From Bacteroidales bacterium (GTDB lineage: Bacteria; Bacteroidota; Bacteroidia; Bacteroidales; UBA1556), in contig JAOZKO010000164.1 of NCBI GenBank assembly GCA_029935325.1, positions 1-6,538 of the forward strand: a DNA stretch of 6,538 bases, given 5' to 3'. The stretch's first letter is position 1, and every line of letters starts with the position of its first letter. The notes below the pieces were generated by a model. It was not told the origin of the DNA. It did no database searches and saw only the letters and a list, made by a program, of their open reading frames with translations. Below, piece after piece: positions 1-6,538 of the stretch. A program made the position numbers and the translations under genes.

Positions 1-1
1 G

Positions 2-1315
2 GAAGAATGGTCTAAAAGCAAGACCCATAAACCTCTAATACTAAGAGGTGCAAGACAGGTTGGGAAGACAACTTTGGTAAATATTTTTGCCAAACAATTC
101 AATCAATACATATACCTTAATCTTGACGAAAAATCGGACTTATCTCTTTTTGAGGATTATGGGGATTTTAAAAAGCTATTATCAGCAATATTTTTTATTA
201 AAAAGAAGGATATTACTAATAAAAACACACTTATATTTATTGATGAAATTCAAAATTCTGCCGAGGCAGTAAAATCATTGAGATACTTTTATGAGAAAGC
301 TCCTCACATTTATGTTATTGCTGCAGGCTCGCTTTTGGAAAGTTTAATTCATAGAAAAATAAGTTTCCCCGTTGGTAGGGTAGATTTCGCTGCCCTTTAC
401 CCCTTCTCTTTTGAAGAATTCCTATATGCTTCGGGAAACGAACTTGTTGTGGATTTATTATCAACTGTTCCCATTCCTGATTATGCTCATAAAAAACTAT
501 TGGAGCTTTTTAATACATACACTCTAATTGGAGGAATGCCCGAAGTCGTAAAATTGTACATAGAATCAAATGATTTGAATAAACTTGATTCAATTTACGA
601 AAACTTAATTATTTCATATTTAGACGATGTGGAGAAATATGCTAAAAATAATACGCAAATTAGCATTTTACGATTTGTTATTAAAACCGCATTTATTGAA
701 GCCGGCAATAGGATTAAGTTCACACAATTTGGGAAATCAAATTATTCATCTAATGAAATTTCTGAGGCATTTGCAATTTTGGAAAAAACACATCTTCTTA
801 AACTTATTTATCCCACAACAAATACCAATTTACCAATAATCAGCAATATGCGTAAATCTCCAAAGCTACATCTATTAGATACGGGATTATTGAATTATTT
901 TTCTGGAATTCGGCAAGAATTATTTCTCTCAAAAAACTTATTTGATGTATCTAAAGGAATGATTGCAGAGCATATTATTGGACAAGAATTAAGGATAATC
1001 TTAAAATCACAATTTCAGGATTTGCATTTTTGGGTTAGAGAGAAAAAACAATCAAATGCAGAGGTTGATTACGTGATTCCATACAAAGACAAACTAATAC
1101 CAGTTGAAGTAAAATCTGGCGCCACCGGACGATTACGCTCACTACATCAGTTTATTGACAAAGCTCCTCATGCTTTTGCAATTAGACTTTATGCTGGTGA
1201 TTTAAGTTTTGAAAAAACAAAAACAATAGCAGGCAAAGAATATAGTTTATTAAATATGCCCTATTATCTTACTTATAAAATACTTGATTATATTGAGTAC
1301 TATTTTAAGAATTAA
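2..1315 (+). CDS. AAA family ATPase with DUF4143 C-terminal domain, 5'-truncated
   Basis: The frame is open from the left edge, so this is the 3' part of a gene; 437 codons are visible. An apparent TTG start at 74 is not the real one, because the Walker A motif GARQVGKTT is encoded just upstream at 47-73. Family members usually begin about 10-15 residues before the first visible codon, so little is missing. Walker B (LIFIDEIQ) is at 230-253, followed by an AAGSLLES segment and the GGMPEVV signature typical of the family. The C-terminal DUF4143 part has a nuclease-like arrangement, E-V-D then P-V-E-V-K-S-G at 1061-1120, which resembles the PD-(D/E)xK fold. The biological role of these ATPases is unsettled; they are widespread, multicopy and often patchily distributed. 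Cytosolic, with no membrane segment. It ends 253 bases before the next gene and seems to be transcribed separately. Confidence 0.93.
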   Translation, partial: EEWSKSKTHKPLILRGARQVGKTTLVNIFAKQFNQYIYLNLDEKSDLSLFEDYGDFKKLLSAIFFIKKKDITNKNTLIFIDEIQNSAEAVKSLRYFYEKAPHIYVIAAGSLLESLIHRKISFPVGRVDFAALYPFSFEEFLYASGNELVVDLLSTVPIPDYAHKKLLELFNTYTLIGGMPEVVKLYIESNDLNKLDSIYENLIISYLDDVEKYAKNNTQISILRFVIKTAFIEAGNRIKFTQFGKSNYSSNEISEAFAILEKTHLLKLIYPTTNTNLPIISNMRKSPKLHLLDTGLLNYFSGIRQELFLSKNLFDVSKGMIAEHIIGQELRIILKSQFQDLHFWVREKKQSNAEVDYVIPYKDKLIPVEVKSGATGRLRSLHQFIDKAPHAFAIRLYAGDLSFEKTKTIAGKEYSLLNMPYYLTYKILDYIEYYFKN

Positions 1316-1348
1316 TGCCAATTTGATATCAAAATACGCTATAAATAA

Positions 1349-1430
1349 ATCCGACAGCTACGGATGGAATATATTTTCCTATTAGAATGCGAAAATTATT
1401 TGCATAGCCGTAGCTATGGAAATAATTTTT
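1349..1430. repeat. Palindromic intergenic repeat cluster around a CTACGG core
   Basis: Two related palindromic units lie in the non-coding gap. The first is a small inverted repeat, ATCCG (1349-1353) with CGGAT (1361-1365). The octamer AGCTACGG (1356-1363) returns inverted as CCGTAGCT (1408-1415). The stretch beginning AGCTACGG at 1356 is also loosely repeated in direct orientation from 1412 (AGCTATGG then an AT-rich tail). Such a mixture of direct and inverted copies is expected of a short dispersed palindromic element rather than of a simple terminator, but only one locus is visible here, so membership of a genomic repeat family is an inference. Confidence 0.5.
1391..1430. terminator. Candidate intrinsic (possibly bidirectional) terminator hairpin
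   Basis: A 17-position stem pairs 1392-1408 with 1413-1429 around the four-base loop CGTA (1409-1412). There is a single G-G mismatch (1402 against 1419) and one further G-T pair outside it (1391 with 1430). The apical half is GC-containing (CATAGC with GCTATG). The basal half is A-rich on the left and ends in a T-run on the right, so it can be read as a terminator from either strand. It lies 76 bases after the stop of the ATPase gene, rather far for a classic terminator, and the weak AT stem makes efficiency uncertain. Confidence 0.5.
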
Positions 1431-1532
1431 AATTTAATTTGAACATCGATAATAAAGATTAACTGATTAGCGCGAATTTTTATAATATTTTTTCACTAGG
1501 AAAAATTAACAAAACCAAAGCATTATTTTGGG

Positions 1533-1540
1533 TATTTTTG
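1533..1540 (+). promoter_or_regulatory. Bacteroidota-type -7 promoter element
   Basis: TATTTTTG fits the Bacteroidota primary sigma factor -7 consensus TAnnTTTG exactly and ends 28 bases before the ATG at 1569, the spacing expected for a promoter with a short leader. A good -33 TTTG element was not found at the expected 19-21 base spacing; the region there is a T-run followed by C. In AT-rich DNA this box can occur by chance, so the call rests mainly on its position upstream of the operon's first gene. Confidence 0.45.
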
Positions 1541-1568
1541 CAAAGTATTTTTATGAAATTAACTATTA

Positions 1569-1847
1569 ATGTTTAAGAGCAAGACACCTAGAAAATTTGA
1601 TTTTAAAACACGTTATTATAATCCTGATGAGGAGGAACGAGAACGTAGAAAGAAGCGTGCGGAGCGAAAAAAATCCAATTATAGTTTTGATGCTGATGAG
1701 TTTAAAGAAGAGCTTTCATATCGTTGGGGACTAAATCGCGAGTCAAATTCAGAATTCAATAAAAAGAATACATCTATAAATAGAGTTTTATTGTTTTCGC
1801 TAATTGCTGCTTTACTCATTGGAATACTTATTTATATGCGAAGCTGA
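1569..1847 (+). CDS. Small tail-anchored membrane protein of unknown function
   Basis: This encodes 92 residues. The N-terminal half is highly charged: a basic start (FKSKTPRKFDFK), the element RYYNPDEEE, then an Arg/Lys/Glu-rich stretch (about residues 21-35) likely to be helical. A single hydrophobic segment at about residues 72-89 (VLLFSLIAALLIGILIYM) is followed by only two residues, so the protein is probably tail-anchored with its charged part in the cytoplasm. There is no signal peptide and no enzymatic motif. The start ATG is supported by the promoter-like box just upstream and by the coherent basic N-terminus. It is the first gene of the operon and lies 75 bases before mutL. I recognise the general appearance of Bacteroidota hypothetical proteins of this kind but assign no function. 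Confidence 0.82.
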   Translation: MFKSKTPRKFDFKTRYYNPDEEERERRKKRAERKKSNYSFDADEFKEELSYRWGLNRESNSEFNKKNTSINRVLLFSLIAALLIGILIYMRS

Positions 1848-1922
1848 TAAATTGCAAAAATTGAGTTTAACAGACAAATAGCATAAGTTGAAAAGCAAAG
1901 AACAAGAACACTGATTAAATTG

Positions 1923-3761
1923 ATGACCGATATAATAAATCTCCTTCCGGATTCAGTAGCAAATCAAATAGCTGCTGGCGAAGTAATTCAACGACCAGCC
2001 TCAGCAGTAAAAGAGCTGCTTGAAAATGCTTTAGATGCTGGTGCAACTGATATTAAGCTAATTGTAAAAGATGCTGGCAAAACCCTAATCCAAGTAATTG
2101 ATAATGGCTGTGGAATGTCTCCTTCGGATGCTCGTATGAGCTTTGAGCGTCATGCTACCTCCAAAATTAAAAGTGCTGAAGATCTATTTGATATTCACAC
2201 TATGGGTTTTAGAGGCGAAGCACTTGCTTCTATTGCGGCAATTGCCCAAGTAGAATTGCGCAGCAAACGTGAGGATGATGAGCTTGGCAACCAAATAATT
2301 ATTGAAGGAACAAAGGTAAAAAGTCAAACTGAAATAGTTTGTAATAATGGGAGCATATTTAGCATCCGTAATTTATTCTTTAATACTCCTGCAAGAAGGA
2401 ATTTCTTAAAATCTCATAATGTTGAATTTCGACATATTCAGGAAGTTTTTACTCGTGTAGCATTGGTCAATCCGCAAATTTCTTTTAGCTTTTTTGACGA
2501 CCAAAGGCAGAAATTTAATCTACCAAAAGGAATATGGAAGCAAAGAGTAATTGATCTTTTCGGAAAAGGATTGAATCATAAAATGCTTAATATTGATGAG
2601 ACCACTGATGTGGTAAAAATAAGTGGCTTTATCGGCAAGCCTGAAACAGCAAGAAAAACACGCGGGGAGCAGTATTTCTTTGTAAACAAGCGATTTATCA
2701 AGCACCCATATTTGAATCATGCTGTACAGAATGCCTTTGAAGAACTTATTCCAGAAGGTGCTTTCCCATCTTATTTTATTAATTTAGAAATTGACCCCCA
2801 GAAAGTGGATGTAAATATTCACCCCACAAAAACTGAAGTTAATTTCCAAGATGAGCGCACAATATATGTCCTTCTAAAGTCTGCTATAAAAATGACATTA
2901 GGAAAATACGCCTTCACTCCTACTCTTGATTTTGAGTCAGAAATGAGTTTTAATCCAGCGCCACTGCCTCCAGGTACGGAAGTTAAGCAACCTGAAATAA
3001 GAGTAAATCCTGATTATAATCCTTTTGATAAGGAGCCAAATAATGCAGGAAATGATGCGTGGAGAAAGCCTGAGCCTACTGAACGCGAAGTTCATAATTC
3101 AGAGAATTGGCAGAAACTGTATGAAGATGTTCGCATACCTTCACAGCTCGACAATCAGCAGAACTTACATACCGATACTCATAACTCTATCAGCGAAAAC
3201 AATAAAGATTTCTTTCAAATTGCAAATCAATATATTGGCATAGCGGATGAAAACGGCCTTTGGTTAATTAGTCAACAGGCAGCACATGAGCGGGTTTTAT
3301 ATGACAGATTTTCCGAAATAATGGAAAACTCTAAGCCTGTCAGTCAACAGAAACTATTTCCTGAAGTAATTCAATTTGCTGCCAATGACCTTGATTTAAT
3401 ACACGAACTATGGGATGAAATACATAGTTTAGGATTTCAGCTAAAAGAAGATAATACTGGTGACATTCAAGTTATTGGAGCGCCACCAGAGCTTAATAAC
3501 GAATCTATTCAGCATATCCTAGAGGGAATGCTAGAGCATTATAAAAACAATCAAATAAATCTACGAATAGACAAACATCAGAATATTTTATTATCAATGG
3601 CAAAGAATTTGTCTGTGAAGGCTGGGCGAAAATTAAGCAATGACGAAATTGTTGCTCTTATGGAAGCTTTCTATAATAGCAAGCAAAAAGATATTTCACC
3701 GTCAGGAAGTAAGATTATGACATATTTGTCGAAGGAAGATTTTGAACAAAAGTTTATTTAG
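1923..3761 (+). CDS. mutL: DNA mismatch repair protein MutL
   Basis: This is the 612-residue MutL, a GHKL ATPase that couples mismatch recognition by MutS to downstream excision. The ATG at 1923 is chosen over the adjacent TTG at 1920. The N-terminal ATPase is intact: ELLENALDAG (31-40, with the catalytic-type E31 and Mg-binding N35), DNGCGM (60-65), FRGEALASI (96-104), NTPAR (154-158), and the transducer-domain lysine in HPTKTEV (K303). A polar, proline- and asparagine-rich linker runs from about 340 to 428. The C-terminal dimerisation domain begins near 429. Where latent-endonuclease MutLs have DQHA(X)2E(X)4E, this protein has SQQAAHERVLYD (450-461), keeping only the middle Glu and the Ala. 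The later cysteine motifs of that class are also absent (AKN at 560-562, SPSGSK at 592-597), so nicking activity is doubtful. It lies 9 bases before the rhomboid gene. Confidence 0.97.
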   Translation: MTDIINLLPDSVANQIAAGEVIQRPASAVKELLENALDAGATDIKLIVKDAGKTLIQVIDNGCGMSPSDARMSFERHATSKIKSAEDLFDIHTMGFRGEALASIAAIAQVELRSKREDDELGNQIIIEGTKVKSQTEIVCNNGSIFSIRNLFFNTPARRNFLKSHNVEFRHIQEVFTRVALVNPQISFSFFDDQRQKFNLPKGIWKQRVIDLFGKGLNHKMLNIDETTDVVKISGFIGKPETARKTRGEQYFFVNKRFIKHPYLNHAVQNAFEELIPEGAFPSYFINLEIDPQKVDVNIHPTKTEVNFQDERTIYVLLKSAIKMTLGKYAFTPTLDFESEMSFNPAPLPPGTEVKQPEIRVNPDYNPFDKEPNNAGNDAWRKPEPTEREVHNSENWQKLYEDVRIPSQLDNQQNLHTDTHNSISENNKDFFQIANQYIGIADENGLWLISQQAAHERVLYDRFSEIMENSKPVSQQKLFPEVIQFAANDLDLIHELWDEIHSLGFQLKEDNTGDIQVIGAPPELNNESIQHILEGMLEHYKNNQINLRIDKHQNILLSMAKNLSVKAGRKLSNDEIVALMEAFYNSKQKDISPSGSKIMTYLSKEDFEQKFI

Positions 3762-3770
3762 AAAATTAAT

Positions 3771-4559
3771 ATGAGCGATATACGAATGGGTAGCTATAAT
3801 ATGCTACCACCTGTGGTTAAAAATCTGATAATAATAAATGCGTTATTTTATTTTGCCACATTAGGATTAGGAAATGCATTTAATCTTGATTTAGCAGCTC
3901 ATCTGGGGCTTCATTATTTTACCTCCCCAGACTTTATGCCATTTCAGGTTATTACATATATGTTTATGCATAGCAGCCAAGATTTCTCACATATCCTCTT
4001 CAATATGTTTGCCTTATGGATGTTTGGCTCCTCCTTAGAAAATTATTGGGGGCCTAAACGTTTCTTAACATATTATATGGTAGCAGGAGTAGGCGCTGGA
4101 ATAGTTCAACTGTTGATAATGTTTATTCAGGTTAGCTATTATTCATCACTTTTACCTCCTGAACTAGTTGAGAGAATAATCTATGATAGCTCTAATTTCT
4201 TTACTATCATTGGAAATCAGATCTCCTTCAACAATACTTATGGTGTTAACCCAGATGATGTATTTAATTTATATAGCGTTGTTAATACAGGCGTTGTGGG
4301 TGCTTCGGGTTCTGTTTACGGATTGCTTTTAGCTTTTGGAATGGCATTTCCAGAGGCATTGATTTATGTGTATTTCCTTTTCCCAATCAAGGCAAAATGG
4401 TTTGTAGTAATTTTTGGTGCTATTGAACTATTTTCAGGAATTAGAAATAGCGCCAGCGATAATGTAGCACACTTTGCTCATTTAGGAGGAATGCTATTTG
4501 GCTTTATCTTAATAAAGATATGGCAGAATCAACAAAAGAATAAACATAGAATCTATTAA
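3771..4559 (+). CDS. Rhomboid family intramembrane serine protease
   Basis: The product has 262 residues with about six membrane segments. Rhomboids cut transmembrane substrates inside the lipid bilayer with a Ser-His dyad. The catalytic serine is S179 in GASGSVYG (177-184), and the partner histidine is most likely H237 in AHLGGMLFG. The oxyanion-hole pair of the second helix is present as H74 and N78 in SHILFNMFALWMFG. All hallmarks of an active enzyme are therefore in place. An unusually long segment of about 50 mainly polar residues (roughly 124-173) separates the third hydrophobic segment from the active-site helix. The ATG is 9 bases after mutL, and ATG codons at residues 6 and 11 are weaker alternatives. 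The stop is one base before the next gene, which is also rhomboid-like, so the two are probably co-translated. The substrate is unknown. Confidence 0.94.
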   Translation: MSDIRMGSYNMLPPVVKNLIIINALFYFATLGLGNAFNLDLAAHLGLHYFTSPDFMPFQVITYMFMHSSQDFSHILFNMFALWMFGSSLENYWGPKRFLTYYMVAGVGAGIVQLLIMFIQVSYYSSLLPPELVERIIYDSSNFFTIIGNQISFNNTYGVNPDDVFNLYSVVNTGVVGASGSVYGLLLAFGMAFPEALIYVYFLFPIKAKWFVVIFGAIELFSGIRNSASDNVAHFAHLGGMLFGFILIKIWQNQQKNKHRIY

Positions 4560-4560
4560 T

Positions 4561-5325
4561 ATGCTAAATTTCAATAATCCAGGACAAAAGACAGACCTAA
4601 AAGCCTATTATAAAAATTTCTATTTCCAGAATAAGCTTTTAGTTTACTTAATGGCAATTAGCCTGGTGATATTAGCTGTTGCTAAGTCTGGTATATTCGA
4701 TATTTTCTTTTATGTATATCTAATTTATTTCGGTGGATTTATCCTAAAATCCTATTTAGGTGAACAAAAAGTACTCACTACCTTCATTATTTCGGGGATA
4801 ATAGGTTCATTAATTTATATTCTGTTAGCAGGTAGCGCTCTTGCTATTCTCCCTATCCTTGTTGCCATTGTTGCATCAGCATCATTAGGTTTGCTAACAG
4901 CAGCGGCTACCTATGCTCCAAATATGGAAATAATGCTCGTGCTTTTAGGGAGAGTAAAGATTAAATGGATTGCAATTATTCTTATTGCTCTTGACTTATT
5001 AAGTATTTTTAGATTTAACAGCATTCTTGATATAAGCCATATCGGTGGTATTGCTTTTGGTTTCTTTAGTATTTATATTATGAAAAACTCTAGTATAAAG
5101 TTTCAGAATCCATTTTCTGGATTATTTAAAAAGACAGGTCCTTATTATAAGAAACCTAAGAAAAGCAATAGTAAAAGAGCTGAAGATGATGCTAGCTATA
5201 ATAAGAGAAAGAATACAGAGCAAGCTGAAATTGATGCCATATTAGATAAAATCAAACTCAAGGGTTATGAAAGCCTGAGCGCCAAAGAAAAACAACAACT
5301 TTTTGATAGAAGCCAACGTGACTGA
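4561..5325 (+). CDS. Rhomboid-like membrane protein, probable pseudoprotease, with C-terminal DUF6576
   Basis: The product has 254 residues. Residues 25-175 hold about five or six hydrophobic segments that follow the rhomboid pattern: YLG (65-67) matches YWG of the upstream protein, the ATYAPN to GRVKIKW stretch (116-136) matches its FPE to IKAKW stretch, and DISHIGGIAFG (157-167) keeps the dyad histidine (H160). The GxSG serine is not preserved: aligning by eye on the following proline puts A105 at that position within VASASLG, with S106 next to it. The second-helix His and Asn are also missing (about D47 and Y51). The cytosolic tail is basic (about 178-206) and ends in IDAILDKIKLKGYESLSAKE (224-243), the conserved core of DUF6576, common at the end of Bacteroidota rhomboids. 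It is likely a non-catalytic partner or membrane-protein binder. The start follows the previous stop by one base; its 3' end overlaps the next gene. Confidence 0.88.
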   Translation: MLNFNNPGQKTDLKAYYKNFYFQNKLLVYLMAISLVILAVAKSGIFDIFFYVYLIYFGGFILKSYLGEQKVLTTFIISGIIGSLIYILLAGSALAILPILVAIVASASLGLLTAAATYAPNMEIMLVLLGRVKIKWIAIILIALDLLSIFRFNSILDISHIGGIAFGFFSIYIMKNSSIKFQNPFSGLFKKTGPYYKKPKKSNSKRAEDDASYNKRKNTEQAEIDAILDKIKLKGYESLSAKEKQQLFDRSQRD

Positions 5326-6457
5326 TACTACTAAACAACCCATCGGATTCTGGGGATTTATCCTTCGCTTAATCAATATTATTTTGATTATTGCACTGAT
5401 GATTTCATATTTTGCTCAATGGATTAGCCCTGAGCATTTTTGGCCAATAGCTTTTTTTGGAATTGCTTACCCCCTACTTGCAATCATAAATTTCTTCTTT
5501 GTAGTACACTGGATTCTTCGTCGGCGTAAGTTCTTTCTGTATTCATTTCTAGTTCTACTAATGGGAGTTTCTCTTATTGGTCGGTTCTTTCAATTTGGAA
5601 GCAATACCGAGATAATGGATGTTAGCTCTCCCTTTAAAGTACTTACTTATAATGTGCATGTTTTTGACCAATACCATAGTCAGTATGGTAGTAAAAACTA
5701 CGCTAGAGATCAAATTATTGAATTCCTAAAAGAGCAAGATGCTGATATTTTTTGCTTTCAGGAATTTTATAATAGAGAAAACAAAGAGGGTCATAATAAT
5801 ATTAAACTATTGCAAGAAGAGCTAAATGCACCATATGTTTATAAAGCCAAATATACACCAAAGTCGAAATACCTTTATAATGTGATTTTTAGCAAAAAAC
5901 CTATTATATCATCTGATATAATTGGCACTAATGAAAGCGGAAATGAGATTAGCGGTATTTATGCTGATATTAAAATCGGGACTGGGCATATTAGAGTATA
6001 CTCTGTGCATTTACAATCCTTTCAGATATCCAACGAAACTGCAATTTTCAATTTAGATTACGATTTGAATACTCCTGAAGGTCAGGAAGCTGTGAAAGAG
6101 AATTCAAAGCGCATGGCTATGAAATTCAAAATTGCATTTGCAGCACGCTCCAAGCAAATTCAGGCTTTGAAGAAGCATATTAGCAGCTCAAGATATCCAG
6201 TTATTATTGCTGGCGATTTCAACGATACACCAAGCTCATATGCCTACGGGCAGTTGATTGAGGAAATGGATGATGGTTTTAAACAAAATGGAAAAGGATT
6301 TGGAACAACATATAATGGACCATATCCAAATTTCAGAATTGATTATATTTTATTTGACCCAAGCTTGACTAATTACAGTTTTAATACTTGGCCAATTAAA
6401 TTTAGCGATCATTACCCCGTTACTGCAGTTTTTTCTGGTCAGGATATTAGCCTGTAA
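5318..6457 (+). CDS. Membrane-anchored endonuclease/exonuclease/phosphatase (EEP) family protein
   Basis: From the GTG at 5318 the product has 379 residues. The frame has no ATG before the first membrane segment; the only candidates are this GTG and a TTG at 5303 (384 residues). The GTG is preferred because it overlaps the previous stop by just eight bases (GTGACTGA). Three hydrophobic segments (about 12-34, 42-67 and 72-92) precede the catalytic domain. All EEP motifs are present: TYNVH (110-114, N112), CFQEF (146-150, E149), VYSVHLQS (227-234, H231), GDFND (299-303, D300 and N302), RIDYILFD (340-347, D342) and SDHYPV (363-368, H365). This metal-dependent phosphodiesterase fold includes nucleases, sphingomyelinases and inositol phosphatases; substrate cannot be assigned. 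The topology suggests an odd number of spans, which could place the domain outside the cytoplasm, but this is an inference. Confidence 0.92.
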   Translation: MTDTTKQPIGFWGFILRLINIILIIALMISYFAQWISPEHFWPIAFFGIAYPLLAIINFFFVVHWILRRRKFFLYSFLVLLMGVSLIGRFFQFGSNTEIMDVSSPFKVLTYNVHVFDQYHSQYGSKNYARDQIIEFLKEQDADIFCFQEFYNRENKEGHNNIKLLQEELNAPYVYKAKYTPKSKYLYNVIFSKKPIISSDIIGTNESGNEISGIYADIKIGTGHIRVYSVHLQSFQISNETAIFNLDYDLNTPEGQEAVKENSKRMAMKFKIAFAARSKQIQALKKHISSSRYPVIIAGDFNDTPSSYAYGQLIEEMDDGFKQNGKGFGTTYNGPYPNFRIDYILFDPSLTNYSFNTWPIKFSDHYPVTAVFSGQDISL

Positions 6458-6538
6458 TGGCTATTTCTTATTTTGATACGCTAAGCAAAATATATTTTAA
6501 CTGTAAGGAGGCCGAATTTAATATTGACAACTACAATA
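6457..6538 (+). CDS. Start of an unidentified gene, cut by the right edge
   Basis: An ATG at 6457 shares its first base with the TAA stop of the EEP gene (TAATG), a common translational-coupling arrangement. The frame stays open for 27 codons to the window end. The visible product starts MAISYFDTLSKIYFNCKEAE. The piece FNCKEAE is faintly like the N-terminal CKEAT motif of small zinc-binding anti-sigma factors in Bacteroidota, but this is too short to assign. That it is a real gene rests on the stop/start overlap and the continuous tight spacing of the operon. Confidence 0.5.
   Translation, partial: MAISYFDTLSKIYFNCKEAEFNIDNYN

Noticed and set aside
74..76. TTG at 74 as start of the ATPase gene
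   Set aside because: The same frame is open to the left edge and encodes an intact Walker A motif at 47-73, so the gene starts before the window.
627..839. 70-codon ORF in another + frame within the ATPase gene
   Set aside because: It is contained in a well-supported coding frame with no features of its own.
1..1430. ATPase plus hairpin as a toxin-antitoxin or defence module
   Set aside because: There is no partner gene, no second small ORF and no second copy of a defence domain in the window; DUF4143 ATPases are common outside such systems.
1553..1576. Seven-codon leader ORF (MKLTINV) overlapping the start of the 92-residue gene
   Set aside because: It could be a regulatory leader peptide, but a short ATG frame in AT-rich DNA is expected by chance and it has no attenuator-like codon run or hairpin.
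1920..1922. TTG directly before ATG as mutL start
   Set aside because: The ATG at 1923 follows immediately and gives the normal MutL N-terminus; TTG adds one residue without support.
1848..1922. Possible separate mutL promoter in the 75-base gap
   Set aside because: No TAnnTTTG element was found there, and the sequence is A-rich without clear structure.
2520..2720. Minus-strand 66-codon ORF inside mutL
   Set aside because: It lies wholly within the conserved MutL ATPase/transducer coding region and has no recognisable protein character; it is a shadow frame.
3025..3243. 72-codon ORF in another + frame within mutL
   Set aside because: It covers the poorly constrained linker region, where alternative frames stay open by chance; the MutL frame continues intact on both sides.

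Overview
The window looks like chromosomal DNA of a member of the Bacteroidota. It is AT-rich, lacks Shine-Dalgarno sequences before its genes, carries a TAnnTTTG-type promoter element, and encodes proteins of Bacteroidota type, notably a membrane protein with a C-terminal DUF6576 tail. Genus cannot be read from the sequence. All genes are on the + strand.

Region 1 (1-1315) is an almost complete AAA ATPase of the DUF4143 family whose first few codons lie before the window. Region 2 (1316-1568) is the only sizeable non-coding stretch. It holds a strong imperfect hairpin ending in a T-run, which could be a terminator for the ATPase gene and also resembles a palindromic intergenic repeat. A promoter-like box lies 28 bases before the next gene.

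Region 3 (1569 to the right edge) reads as one operon: a 92-residue tail-anchored small protein, mutL, an apparently active rhomboid protease, a second rhomboid-fold protein that seems to have lost its catalytic residues and carries DUF6576, a membrane-anchored endonuclease/exonuclease/phosphatase (EEP) family protein, and the first 27 codons of another gene. Gaps shrink from 75 bases (small protein to mutL) to 9, then 1, then an 8-base overlap, then a 1-base stop/start overlap, so the downstream genes are probably translationally coupled. Apart from mutL, every identifiable product of the operon is predicted to be membrane-bound. Nothing shows that the membrane proteins take part in mismatch repair; the shared transcript is the only link.

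No tRNA, rRNA, CRISPR array, insertion sequence or phage gene was seen. I found no convincing new defence or mobile system. The points most worth following are the active/inactive rhomboid pair, the degenerate endonuclease motif of MutL, and the intergenic hairpin.
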